This document shows, piece after piece, positions 1 through 13,041 of a stretch of 64,000 bases of DNA; position 1 is the first letter of the stretch; each line of letters starts with the position of its first letter. Both the position numbers and the translations under genes were made by a program. The notes below the pieces were generated by a model. It saw only the letters and a list, made by a program, of their open reading frames with translations. It searched no databases and was not told where the DNA came from. Source of the stretch: Puffinus mauretanicus. Lineage: Eukaryota > Chordata > Aves > Procellariiformes > Procellariidae. Location of the stretch: the NCBI GenBank assembly GCA_023333565.1, contig JAJKFH010001810.1:992001-1056000 (forward strand), given 5' to 3'.

Positions 1-2326
1 GACTTATTGTTGAATAACTATGTATACTCTTATCCTCTCCAGGAATACAAAATCTGGCCCATATCTGAAGCTGGGGCAAATAAGATGTCATGGCTCTCAG
101 TGATGAGGTTTGATACAAAAGGGATAACCAGTCAAACATGAGGTTTAAGATCTTCTAACCTGTCTTGCTATAAAACTAAAATACATGGCAGAGGCAAGCC
201 GGTCTTGTCTGCTTTCTGCAGCTGAACTCTTGATTGTGCCTGTAGCGTAATCTTATCTGCTTTTATTTATACTCTGCTGCCATAGCAATTTAGTTCTACA
301 TTCTGATTCCCTTCAAAATGGTAAAGATAAACAGAATAGAGACTTCTTAAATAAAAATTCTCACCTCACTTCTCTACTTAATATGATACATTGCCTTTTA
401 GTATGTAATACATATTTTCACCTCTGATTCCTGGTTCTCACGTGCATGACGTTATGTACTCAGGTACACTCTCCATCACAACTTCAAGTACATAAGAACC
501 AACAGATCTGTTATTTCTGGCTGCTCTATTTCTCATCCCTCATTTTCACTAGCAAGAGAGAAACGTGAGCAGTAGAGGGCTAGTTCTTGTAGATAAGTAT
601 CTCACATGCCCCTTTTTCTCTGAACAAGTACATGGTATTCCAAGTTCCCACTCAGCATCCCTAGCGACTTTTCAGGGTAGGTGGTAACACATGCATTGTC
701 TGCTTCTGGGTTTGGGACACACTGATTGACAGCCATGCATGCTGATCAACCAACTTGTGGGTATATTTGCCTTTCCCATAGCAGAGGGCAGTAATTTACT
801 CCTCTACTTGGCTGCAAATTTTAATGACCAGCTGGTTCATTATGGGGGTAGAGGGAGACAAACAGATGGGAAGAAGAAAGAGGCAGAAAATCCACTATCA
901 CTGTCGCAGTTGTTACCAATTGTATGTGGAGAACATAACTTCAGTCTGTTAGTAAATTGAAAATGGCTCACAATGGTATCTAAAGATTTCTGAAACTATA
1001 AAATGACAAATTATTTCACTTTCTATAGTCAGCTACGTTTTCTAACTATGAAATGCTATTGATAACCTGGGATAATGAAGAGAAAGGTTTTTCATTTTCT
1101 GATACTTCCAATTATAATATAGGATTTAGGGTCATTATAACTTGCTCATACCTGGATGATAAAAGAATCAGCCAAAATCTGGTAAGATCTTTTTTTCAGA
1201 GGAATTCTGGAAAGCACCTGAAAACCAGAATAACAAGCCATGTAAATCCACTGCTTTAGCTAAAGCTTTAAAGAATCCAAATACTATTACAATTTGCAGA
1301 CTTTGAGCTTTATGTCAGCATGCAGCTAAAACCCTAAGCTAGAGCTACCTTTAGAGAAAAGTAAAAGTATCTAAGAAAAATGGATAATGCTGAAGAAGTA
1401 TCTTTTTCTCTTGAGTTTGAAGAGAAGTGACTCTTGAGTCATTAGAAATATTGTCTTTAAGGGATAAGATTCCCAAATAGAGGTGATATTTATGTTATGT
1501 TCAGCCATCTAAAGTTACGCATGCAGCCTAAGTTGGTCATCTAGATTCACTTTGTAGGTGGAGAGAGGTCAGCATTCATCCATCCTCCATTATTCCTCTG
1601 AGAGGGATGAATTAGCCCTTCAAGGCACCTACTGCTTTCCACAGATAGTTTAGAACGAACAGCTAATTTTTAAGTTTCTGAAGATAACTAGATGACTCGT
1701 AACCAGGTCGAGTGGGTTGCTGTGCACAACAAAAGATTTGCACCCAACTAGAATGAGACACATAAAAATCAGGTGAACTACAGGCACTTTTGTTATTGAG
1801 GGGTCACCACGTGTTGTTAGGAGGGAAGAGGAACCAAGGTGCAGAGCCAGTGAAGGGCTTGGCCACCTCAACATGGCAAAGGCAAAACGTATATATTGAA
1901 TGCAAAACAATGGAAATTTGAAAGCAACAGAAGAGCTGAATACAGCCCAGGAGACACCTACACTTCAGGCTTGCCTCATTGTTCCACCTTACATTTCTCC
2001 AGATGCTGGTTTACTTTGGGCCTATCTTGAACTACCACCAGTCTGCCGAGCACCTCAGCACCTGGCTCCCAGTGTATCATGCTGTGATCAAGAGATAGGA
2101 GTTTCTTGTTTTATTCCCTGGGAAACTTGAACACAACAATCTTCTCAGACCACATCAACACACAACAGCAGGTTGTCCTCTTCAAAAGAAAAAGAAAAAT
2201 GCAGCAAAGTTGCCAATATCTTTCTCCTCATCCCCATTTATTTATTAATCTAATAGACAAACCACTCTCCTATGAAAGCAGCAAATGAAAGCTCATTTTC
2301 TCCTTCTAGTTGAGAGAAGTCTTGAA

Positions 2327-2348
2327 TGGCAAAACATATGTTTTGCCA
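2327..2348. repeat. Perfect 22-bp palindrome
   Basis: The sequence is TGGCAAAACAT followed by its exact reverse complement with no spacer. Flanks do not extend the symmetry. It could be a dimeric protein-binding site or a template-switch product. Confidence 0.9.
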
Positions 2349-3294
2349 GCCACCTGTGCAGATGATACAGATTTTTATCAACAGATTTTAAACCATCTAT
2401 TATTATGTATCTATTATTTTAAAGTAGCTGTTAAACTAATTGCATCTTAATAATCTTAATTGCATCCATACACCATACATGGGTGTGTACCTTGGGTGTG
2501 TAACTTGTCCTTTGGTTCTACAACAGAAGTTTCAGGGGTCTGATTCCCACTTGCACTTGGATTTACCATGAAGGTTTCTAAAAAGTAAATTCAGAATACT
2601 TGTGAAAAGATGCTGAATCTCAACATTAGTGTTACACATCCACTGTATAAGATGACACTGATGCAAAATACAGGACAATGCAGAATCTTAGGTCCTCAGA
2701 CTTCAATATTCATTTCTTAGTTTGTGCATTAACATTTCCCCCATAGTTTTTAAGTTTTCAGAAGCCAGTAGTATTTTAGATCTGCAGGAGGCTGTGAATA
2801 ATAATGTGCATTAATAAGGTAGCAGAAGACACAAGTTCCTGCTGATTGCATATCCAAGATTGTTGTTAATGACTACATTACTTGCTAAAAAAGTAAACAA
2901 ATTCCTACTTGGAGAGATCCAAGATATGCCAGTTGCCTAGCTGCTAAAGAATATTAACATTTCAGCAAAGAAATGCTCAACTGTGCTGTCATTTTCAAGG
3001 AATGAATTTCACAAGTAATGCTTTTTTGGAAAGGATATCAAAACACTTGAAAGTATGACACATTTTAAAAAGAAGTGTAAGGATTTTATTCCCTTCGTTG
3101 TCCACACCATTATGGTCTCTAGTACGAAGTCCAACACTAAAATGAAGCAAATCTTCAGATATAAAATACAAATTGTATTTATGAAACTAAATTTCAACTT
3201 TTAGTGCTACAATTGAAAACACCCGCATTTTTTTAACCAACAGCTTAGTTTGATAATCTTATGTGCCTGGTTAGAATTAGAATTCATCTCATAT

Positions 3295-3400
3295 CCCTGA
3301 GATGGATCCACATACTGATGCCAACAGGCTGAGTCTTTCCCATTGACTTCAGCTGAGCTTTTCCCATGAGAACGGGATTGTAAAAGGATTAGGCTGCTTC
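3295..3400. repeat. Candidate ancient palindromic repeat
   Basis: CTTTCCCATTGACTTCAGCT and ACGGGATTGTAAAAGGATTA match the widespread sauropsid motif pair 'cccattgacttcaatgg ... gcaggattgggcc'. That motif pair is known from palindromic interspersed repeats. The assignment rests on recall and the element is eroded. Confidence 0.4.
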
Positions 3401-4648
3401 CATGAAGATTCTTATTTAGGTATATGAGCCTAGTTCAGCCTGAAGGAGTTTATTTTTGGAATATGGGGAAATGTAAGTAGACCATTGTATTAATAGGTTT
3501 ATAGAAAGTTCTGCAACATAAACCAATAAATTTCATGTTTAGCTTTCTAGATAAATAAAAAGCTATAGAATTCTGGGATCCACCTAACAGAGCCTGACTT
3601 ATAATTTTGTCTAGGAAATGACTTATTACTAGTTATACAATATACAGCTTCCTGAGCTGCACTGAAGAGAAAGTGCAGGCTCCAACTGTAGACACATAAA
3701 TACAATTGTTTGGAGACTTCCATGGAAAGCCAAATAAAGGTATCCAAATGAGAGTTAGGTTCCTCTTCCCAAAAGCTTCCAGAAAAAATAAGAAGCAACA
3801 AGTTGCGGGCTATTCCAATAAACAATTTCATAAGGGATCAGCAGGGTGAGGGACCCAGTCAAGGACTGTCTGGCTGCTGCCTGACTCACTAAGGAAGTTC
3901 AGGTAATGGTTGCTCATAGGGTGAGTCTTTTCTGACCAGGGATGATAACTGCCATAGCTACTACCATGAAATAAGCTGCTCTGTGACAACTATTCCAGAG
4001 TAGCTTCTCTATGTGAACATCCATTTCCAGACCTTACTCTTCCGGAATAATGTTCGTAACGCTAAATTGCTTCAAAACACATTAAACCATAGTTGATCTT
4101 CCAGAATAATTATACTTGTCAGTTTACTCTTTAGTGACAAGGCTGGAGAAGACAATGGAAAAGCCTTGAAGAACCGCACCATGTCCTGGGCATGGGTACG
4201 GGACCTTTTTCTGAAGGTTATTTTCTTTCTGGCTAATACATGTTGCTGTAGGACAAGGACCTACCTAGATGCAGACACCACACCGAAAGGAGATAGCTCA
4301 TCCACACACAGGCACCAGATTTGTACTGATTAAAGTTCCAGCAGAGTTGGGACCAGGCACGCACTATTGGATTATGTACCATATTTCCTCATGCATCAAA
4401 CATTAGGAATGCCCATTTTAAGCATTAGTACTGTAAAATATAGATGGCAAAGCCTAGCTTGGGTGTAAGACATCTTCAGCGGTGATTCAATTTCTCCATC
4501 TGATCACTGGTACCTGAGAAACACACAATACACAATCATTATTTGCTTATTATATTTTATCATGCCTGCCAGTTTACAAAGTGCTAATGCAGTTTCTACT
4601 TAAATGTATAAGCAACATTATATAGCATTTGTTTATACCGTATAGTTA

Positions 4649-4683
4649 AATTTTACTTTGCATGTGGATAATTTTACTTTGCA
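4649..4683 (+). repeat. Short direct repeat
   Basis: AATTTTACTTTGCA occurs twice with a 21-base period (4649-4662 and 4670-4683), a small tandem duplication. Confidence 0.8.
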
Positions 4684-6934
4684 CAATTGAAAACAATGAG
4701 GTACAAAGCAAGTCGTGTGTAAAAACAGTGGGCACAATGCAAATTAGGAAATTTTAGAAATGTCAGTGCAGCATGTGAACATAGTAGAGGGGGCTATTCC
4801 TCAAGATATATCACATTGCTTTTGTCAGAACAGCAGTGTTTGCAATGCTTGCAGAAAGTTATTCTTGCTCTCGATGTTGCTAACACCCATGCCTTTATCA
4901 CAACCTCACAACATTCGGCATTCTTCCTAACTCCCCAGGAAATATTTTTTTTTCCTTTCTTTTATTAAATGGAAATTTCCTACTCCTTACAGTGTTACTG
5001 GAAAGTTTGGGCTCAGAAAAAGAGACTCAGAAATCCCCAAAACTATCATTATTTTTAATACCCAGATTTTTGATATGTATCCTATTTGTAGATTTGTGAT
5101 ACTGGCTTTTCCTGTAAACTATACCAATTTATTATTTAATTAGTTAATGTTTTCATATTTGGCTTCCTATATTACTGCATAATTTTAATCCTACTTAAGG
5201 ACCTAAAAAGCTTAAATTTTCAAAAAATACAGAGTAAATCTGGATACAAACAAGTTTCCAGTTTGCAGACTTATTTTTCCAGAAATGTGATTTTGGTTTG
5301 AATCAAATGAAGCAGCAAATCAGTACAAACTTTATGCCAAACCAGCAGCTCCCTAGGCACGGCAGCTGCTCAGTGCAACCGATTCCCTTGTTAACTCTGC
5401 TGTGAAGAGAACCAACAGTGATTCTGCTGCTGAGAGGTTGCTGGGGGCTCCCCGCCTCCCTGGCACAAGGGCAGACCTGCCACCAGACTCCCCGAGGGAC
5501 AGCCTCCATGGTCCCCTAGCCTTCTCCTGCTCATTTCTTTTTATAACTCGACAAAGCACTCAATATCACATAACATACAGATTTTGAGAACAGCTGGACC
5601 AGATTAGACACTAAGCCCTAGGAAGCTGTAAGAAAAATGACTTTTAAATTTTTTTTTATTAATGATATTGTTGTATTCACCTCCATGGGAATAATGGCAA
5701 AAGTCAATGTATTTCTAGTATGGTGATAGCCTGTAACCGCAAGTCCTGTCCTCTGGACAGAAACAGACAAAGCAAAGTATGTTCTGGAATCTGATAATAT
5801 AACAAAGCTTTGGGGACATCATCTGTACACAGGTCTGAAAATACAGGTATCTCTCAGCAGAGCAAATAAATATTAGTGTTGGGTGAGCAGGTTGAAAATC
5901 TGGGCCTTTCCGAAACCACCACTGGTTTAATCTTCAATACCAGTATCACTCTCCATGAAGAGAAGGCACAAGAACAGGACAACATCTTTAATGGCAAAGA
6001 TGAGCCATGAGAGAGAGAGAGATCTATTCATTTCTCCCAATGATCATCTTACGTATTTCTTTCCTCATCTGACATTTCACACTGCTTTTTCTCTAAAATA
6101 TTCTCCTTTTGAGGATCTCATCAGGAGTTGTTTTGGGTACAGTTTCCCAGAGCTGATGAAGCACACTGCTGGGTGTCCCTGCTGCTCCTCTGGGATACTG
6201 CCCTTAGTACCTGCAGAGAGAAGGATGGAAACAGGACCATCTGAGAGGTCTGCCTCAGGCTAGGAGAGCTGGATTTGTTTTATTGGGTGGGTAACACCTG
6301 TATGTGGCTGCCAGTTAGCAACTGGCACTGGAAAGGATAAGGTGGGCATGCAGAGCTAGATGGAGCTGAATATCTCCCGTTTGGAAAGGGAAATAAAGCA
6401 TGTGGAAGCTGGGACATAGAAACAGTAATAAAAACTTGTCTGTGCTAACTGTTCAATGAATACTGACATGATTAACAAAATAATAGTTTTAGACACTTTC
6501 AAAATGAAGCTTCAGGCACTACAGCTTCCAGAGTGAGGGATCCTACTCTGCTCCTACTCCTTGAGCAGTCATTGATTCAGACTAGCAGGACAGGAGGGAT
6601 AACGGCAGAGAAAACCCTGGCAATGCACAAAGCAAGCAAACCGAGAAGCCTTTTCATTCCCTTTCATCTTCATTCATCTCTTCTGACTGTTCCTTATAGC
6701 ACAGGCACGGAATAAGCAACCCTGAAATTAAGGTTAGACTTCTTAACATGGGTAGTTTTTCATGGTGGGCACTGCAAAGAACTGGCACGCGGCTCGTGGA
6801 AGACATATACATTAAAATGAATGAATAACTGCGATGTGCTTGGATGAACAGGGAGAAGCAGTGGCCCATTGGTCCCACAAGTATGGGGGAAGGCCGTCTT
6901 TCAGAGACCAGGCAAACCCTGTCTTCAGGCGCTA

Positions 6935-7115
6935 GATTGGGAAATAGTAGATGTGGTTTCCATTCCCATCTCTGCCTTACTCCTCCTGCCTGAATTTGAA
7001 CAAGTCTCTAAGTCTTTCTCTGCCTCAGTCCGTAATGGAGTAATAATATTTTCCTGCCTCACTCTGGGACACTGTTATCCAGATATTGTGCTGATGGGTA
7101 CAATTGAACAATCTA
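6935..7115 (+). mobile_element. MIR/L2-like ancient retroelement remnant
   Basis: Ordered matches to the amniote MIR/L2-type motif series: CCATCTCTGCC, then AACAAGTCTCTAAGTC, CTCTGCCTCAGT, GTAATGGAGTAATAATA, and CCTGCCTCACTCTGGGA. It ends in a GTGCTGATGGGTAC-like tail. Such elements predate the bird-mammal split and are rare but known in birds. Confidence 0.65.
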
Positions 7116-8169
7116 CCATATATTAAAAAGAAAATAGGTTCAGATGGATGGTAACTTTATCACTGGAAAATGTCAAGTAAATGAGGTGCACTCATTTTTT
7201 TATAGGTTCCTTGTATGTGCTTTGTTATAATAAGAGATAAACCACCACTGTGGGGACCTGAGTCATCTTTGCCCTTATTCTAATTTTTTGCCAGTGTTTT
7301 TCCTTGAATGCAATACAGATAAATCAGAATAAAAATGGAGTAATACCATGGTGAATCAGAGCTTTTGTGTTTCTCCCTGGAAGTTGCACTAGCCCTGCAG
7401 TCCAAAACAATTATTACCATGTAATTTATTTTCACTTTATTATGTTTCTCTGAAATCAGAATTGGAGTTTGCTGGTTATACAACAGCTCCCCATATTCAT
7501 TTCCCTACACAATGAAACTTCAGCTGGGAATACATACAAATTAAGGATTCAAATCTTTCTAAGAAGTTTTGTAAAACTTCCTTTATAGCTAGCTTCTATC
7601 AAATCCCATTTGGTTTTATAAGCTGCTGAAAACCCTAATCAGAAACGTCTGTCCTTATGGGCTCAAAAGAGAGTATCATCTATATCTTACCTTATTTCCC
7701 TGCAAGAATCCCTGAATAACTTCAAAATGGCATGCCTTTCCTAATTCAAACATTTGGCAAAACAGTGTTATAATAAATGATGTAAGAAGGGAGATCCTAA
7801 TAAGAAACATGTGTAGAGATTGCTGAAGGCAAGCTCAAAATATGTCAGAGTCTAAGAATTTACCACAAGGAAAAATTACTGACAAAAATATGTAGAAAAT
7901 GTTTATGTTCAATGTTGCTTGAAAGACAACATGAACAAAATGCGTAACAATACCACACAAGTAGACCACAACCCTCTTTTCATATTTACAAAGCTATTGA
8001 AGCGCTGGCACGGGGAAGTAAAAATGCCATCCCTGACTAGCAGCTGCTTAGAAATGCATTTACTGTCCGTAGGCACAGGTCTTTCCTTGGTGCTTCAAAC
8101 ACAGTGCAGCTGAGCCTCGTTCCACACAAATGAGCCCGCTCAGCCTTAGACCACTTGTGCAGGATAGAG

Positions 8170-8240
8170 AAAGATGATTATCTTTCCCTTTTCGATTGGA
8201 AAACTCAGGCACAGAGAGGTCAAGTCAAAATTGTTCCTCT
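8170..8240 (-). mobile_element. MIR-like remnant, antisense
   Basis: The stretch GATTATCTTTCCCTTTTCG and GGAAAACTCAGGCACAGAGA followed by GGTCAAGTC is the complement of the MIR core (protein-less SINE): TTATCCCC-ATTTTAC-GAGGAAACTGAGGCAC-type order. It is only about 70 bases long. Confidence 0.6.
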
Positions 8241-11187
8241 AATCCGAATGTAATAAAACTTGGGCAATCAATATTATTTACCTGTTCTTCCTTCATTGAA
8301 AAATGCTATGCATCTGAATCTTCCATCGCTTTCAGCTAAAGAAAACATTGGGCGTCCTTGGACACCATATCCAAGATTTCTCACATCAGAGACCCCCAAA
8401 CTGAGTATCTGAACTTGAAGGTCATTCATAGCATAAGGAATTTGCCTAAGGACCCTCCTACATTGACCATCCTATTAACCTGATTCCCTATGCTTTATCA
8501 CAACACTTTTTTTCCTTTCTTACAGGACTTTGTCTTCATCCACCTGAAATGAGTACGAAAAACAAAGAAAAACACGCTGCTGCAAGACACTATGTTCTGA
8601 AAAGCCGCACCGGGCGCTCACCAGCAGGTAGGGAAGGCGGCCGCTGGGGCTGTAAGCAGGGATATAAAAAAAAGTGCTCTCTGAATGTCATGCCTTTAGG
8701 CTCCCGGAGGAACAAGCAATGAAAGAAAAATAACAAGGAGATTGGACGTATTCTGGAGAATGAATAATAAAGTCGGACAAGCGAGCAGCACCCTGTCAGC
8801 CTCCTGCTAATGAAAGGCTGACTTTTCCAGGAATCGATGCCCTACGCCTGAGTCCAAGAGGCAAAGGTGCTGAGACCCTTCCAGGCCTTGTAGTTTCTTA
8901 AGGGTTGGTCAGGTCTTGAAGGAAAATACTTGAAGTATTATGTAGTATTGAGTGGGAACGTCTCTGCTGTACCAGATACCTGATTATGAGAGCTCAGGGA
9001 CTACTGACACTGTGTGTCACTGATACTCAAACTAAAATTTTTGCTTCATGCTTGGCTAACTGGATTTTTTTTTTTTCCTTTCCTCAGAGCTTTTCAAAGA
9101 GTGTTTTAAAAGCCGGAAAGAAACTGTTTCAAGGTTTTAGTTGATGTTAATTGTTTCTCCACGCATGAGGCTACATAGTTTGGAGGAGAGCTGAGGATGG
9201 TTTTTTAATAACAAACTCCGTTACTCATAAGTACGTAAAATATTTTTGTGTTCTATAAAAATAATGCTGATTCTGTTCAAATAAACTCACTGCTGAGATG
9301 CTGCAGTGAGCTTCAATATTTTTAGACCATTTGGGCCCCAGGCAATCTGAAGTAAATATATTTATTTTAGCTTATCCCTGGTGTAAACAGAGAAAACCTG
9401 AACATCAGGGTAAAGGTCATAATCCCATGGGTAACATCTGCTCTCTTGAATTTTGAGGAATAGTTCTGACTGCATGTGCAATAAAGCTTGACAGCTCTGC
9501 TCTAGATCTCAATCTTCTCACACCCCTCCAAGTCCCTCAGTCCCAAAATGTCGGAACCTTTACATTTACCTGGTGCATCACACAGGAGGGGCCAGCTACA
9601 AGTGCTGGATAAGCTTCAAACTGTGACTCAGTCTCAGAGTGTCCCAGCTGAAGCGAAAATCTCCAACAAGCTTTCATTACGTCTTATCATCACGCTTTAA
9701 ATCAGGAAGCAAGAAACTCCACAGATGAAGCCATCTATTTTCATCTTATTTTTGTGCAATCTGTACTTATTTTTCTAAAGAAAAGTTGATCCTCTTCATT
9801 TAGTTAAAACTCTGCAGACAGAACAGATCTTTATGCTACATTTTGCCACACGGATGTACGCATTTAAAAGCTTATACAGTTTGTCTCAATTTGTTTTCCT
9901 TTTATTGTGCTAGAAAGCGAGGAATGGCATTTATTAATTGTTTTACTCATAATTTCCTGCTTTGGCAGGAATCAGAATCCATTTCAAAATGCCAGACGTC
10001 GCAGTTATGCCTGGTTATTATTTATGCAAAATTACTTCATATGTCCTGGACAAAGAAGAAAAAATTGTGTATCAAAAACATTTATTATTGAAAAGTGACT
10101 AAAAAGTGAAAAGTAGTTATTGTTACATATCAAGCAGTCCTTCCAGATTTTAGATCCAAGCCGATCACAGTCTCTCAGATCTCTGGGATATTCAGATGTA
10201 ACACATTGCTGCAGGTCCATCTCTATTTCTCTCAATGTTTGCACTATTTAGATACATGGAGTGCCTATCTTCTGTGTGCCTGAAGTAGTAATTTATAAAT
10301 AACAGTTCGTAACAAATTGTTCCTGCGTTCTTCTGCTCACAAGAACTGAAATACGCATGAAACATAAGTTCTTCAGGGATACTATGCACTGGGCTTGTAT
10401 CTAGTGAGGCTATTCCAAATCTAACCTAATGAAACAGCTAGGTTAAAACCCCAGTATATTTAACTTTATTTATAGCAAAGCAGCTGTACTAGTTCAAGGC
10501 ATTTTATTTTTCCAAGTAAGCTTTTGCATAATGGTCTGTCTTTCTTGTTCAAATTATGAAGAGAAAAAAAAATTGGCAATGTATGAAAGGAAGAAAGCAG
10601 ACATAAGAAACACATTCCTAACATGGATCCACAGTGACACAATGAAGACCTTAGTCTGGGAATTCACCAAAGCCTGGACATATTTGGAAGAAAAGGAGGA
10701 AGTCACTTGGAGAGACCTCTCTCAAGTCAGATATTTTCAGATGAGCTCTAGATATCCTTGAAATGTCGTGCATTAAACCAACTCCTTACTGCAGATCCAG
10801 GCTCTGGTGCGTACAGGGTGCAGCCTCCCCTGAGCTACGGTGTTTTACCGTTATAACTGAGCTATATCACCTTTTGTTATCTAAACAAGCTGAAGTCATG
10901 CCTTTACTCCTACAAACCAGTGAAATCACAGGGGCACGCTGAACATTGTTCTATGCCAGGGTGCATAAGAAGTTCCATTTTGCATTAAATTAGATATTAA
11001 CTGATAGTAAACAATTATTTATAATGCTACAGAGAAAGGCTCTATAGGAAGAACACATGCAATTGTGTTTTCGAGCTTAGCTCTGTCTCCTGACTGCTGA
11101 TTGTTTGATTTCTGAAGCTGTGTGATGCATAAACACTAGGCAATTATTAGGTTATTTAAGATGTAGGCAGATTTAGACCAACTATGG

Positions 11188-11209
11188 ATGTACCTTCAAA
11201 AAGGTACAT
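11188..11209. repeat. 9-bp inverted repeat, 4-base loop
   Basis: ATGTACCTT (11188-11196) and AAGGTACAT (11201-11209) pair perfectly around CAAA. A short symmetric site in AT-rich DNA with no evident role. Confidence 0.75.
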
Positions 11210-11529
11210 ATTTATACATATAAAAAACCATATTTACACATTATTTATACAGATGACAAAGGGTCACACCCCAAGGATGTTGGCAATTTAAGAGAACTCA
11301 GGATCTGGCCTAAAGAATCACATACAGCTTTTCTATTTATCTGAGGTTCCCTGTAAATTGGCCACGGACTCCCAGACCATCTGAAGCAAAGGACCACGTC
11401 CACAGTCACAACTCTCCGTACCACCGAGCATTTTCTTTGCCTTGCAGGTGCAAGTGGTTCACACATCACAGCGTGGGAATCACTGTTCTAAATTACATTT
11501 CAGTTCCTGAAATTATACGGCAGCTTAAC

Positions 11530-11620
11530 TAACACTGGAAGAGACAACATGGGTCACTGAGTCCAGTCCTGCGTAATCTCAGGCAAGCGTGCCGTTGCCA
11601 CTAAGGCCAGAAGGGTGCAC
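11530..11620. mobile_element. Possible CR1 remnant
   Basis: The string GGGTCACTGAGTCCAGTCCT followed by GCGTAATCTCAGGCAAGC resembles the 'TCATCTAGTCCA..CCCCTGC' region of old antisense CR1 copies. The match is short and has no tail repeat. Chance similarity cannot be excluded. Confidence 0.35.
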
Positions 11621-12445
11621 AAGGACGTCCCCTCTATCCTCTGTACCACTATGCATTAAACATCCCACCGTATTTGACTTAAGACCTTTCGCTTTAAGGA
11701 ACCAAAAACCTAAAAAAAAAGACTATATGCAATGACAGGAGAAATTGAGACTCTCACCCATGGGCAATGGCCAGAAAACTGCTGGCACTAAAACTCATAT
11801 GACCTATATTTATGCTACTCTAAAGAGTTCTTCCTCATTTCTGCAAAGTAAAAACAAAGGACAGGCATTTAAATAATACAGGCAGTCTTATACAGTTTAA
11901 AAACAAGAAATGGTCAGTACTGTGAGAGATTTTACTGGTCCCTCCACGTACTGTTAACATCTTGGCACTAAACCTGAACTACAATTAAGAGACTGAGATA
12001 AAATAGAAAAGATAGGTTCCAGGCAGAAAGACTTACAGACCTTAGAAATGGATTGCTAAATCTCTAAACACTTACAATTTTTCTGAATTGCAGTGATAAC
12101 CTTTTATTGGAAGCTGCCTTGTGCCGCTTTTATGTTTTATCATCGTAGCACCAGCACAAGTGCTCTTGGGATATATATGGTCAAGGATTCAAGCCTGATG
12201 TGTGTGTTTGACCCAGCCTTTGCAAGAGAAACTCAGCATCACAAAAGTGCCTGGACTTTTTTTCCCCTCACCGAGGAAAAGGTTGCCCACTTTCCAGAGT
12301 CCAAAACTGCAGTGGTACTAGGGCATGCCCCTATGATGCTGAAAGAGCGATGAGATTAACTTAAAGAATAACCTAATTTACACCTGATCATTTCCATTCT
12401 GTCCCTGACAGGACATCAGCCTGATGCATGCCTGACACTGGCATC

Positions 12446-12597
12446 ACGAGCCGCCCGCGGCACCTGACATGTCACGCTGTGCGAACATGCGGAGAGGTAC
12501 AGCCGGACAGACGGCACCCCCTGCAGCGGCCGGGACCCAGACACCCTGACCAGGGCCCCGCACTCCAACACGTCCTGCTGAATGCGGTTTTCTACTG
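12446..12597. promoter_or_regulatory. Isolated CpG-rich patch
   Basis: I count about 14 CpG dinucleotides in roughly 150 bases, far above the surrounding AT-rich DNA. GC-rich sequence of lower CpG density continues to about 12740. No exon or known repeat is recognised. It could be an orphan CpG island, a minor promoter, or GC-biased unique DNA. Confidence 0.4.
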
Positions 12598-12990
12598 GGG
12601 TCCATGCACAGCAACCCTCTCCCTCCTCCTGTGGCCTCAGAGGAGCCCTATACATCGCAATATGTAAACTGTGCCCCGGCTACCTGGCCCAGGGCACGGA
12701 TCCCCCGTGCCCGCTCAATCAGAAAAGCAGATGGTCTGAATGCGCCTCTGCGTGTTTTCCCAGCGCATGCCTGTTTAGGGAGTACCCCCCAGCTAGGAAG
12801 ATGAGCTCATTCAGACCCAAAACCTCCATGTGAATAGCAACAGAGAGCATTAACACCAGGCACATTTGTTTCATTAATAAGTGGTTTTGTGCTGAGAGTT
12901 TCAAAGCTGCCCAATGCAAATATCAACCTTGTCAGATCTCTCTGCAAATATATCCACAAAGAGGAAGGGAACATGACAGTACTCTAGGGA

Positions 12991-13041
12991 TAATAAATAA
13001 ATAAAAATTAAAGAATAAGTAAGTAAATAAATAAATAAACA
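12991..13041 (+). repeat. (TAAA)n-type microsatellite, imperfect
   Basis: Runs of AAATAAAT-like units interrupted near the middle and followed by A- and C-rich sequence. It may descend from a retroelement poly(A) tail, but no element body is visible next to it. Confidence 0.75.
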
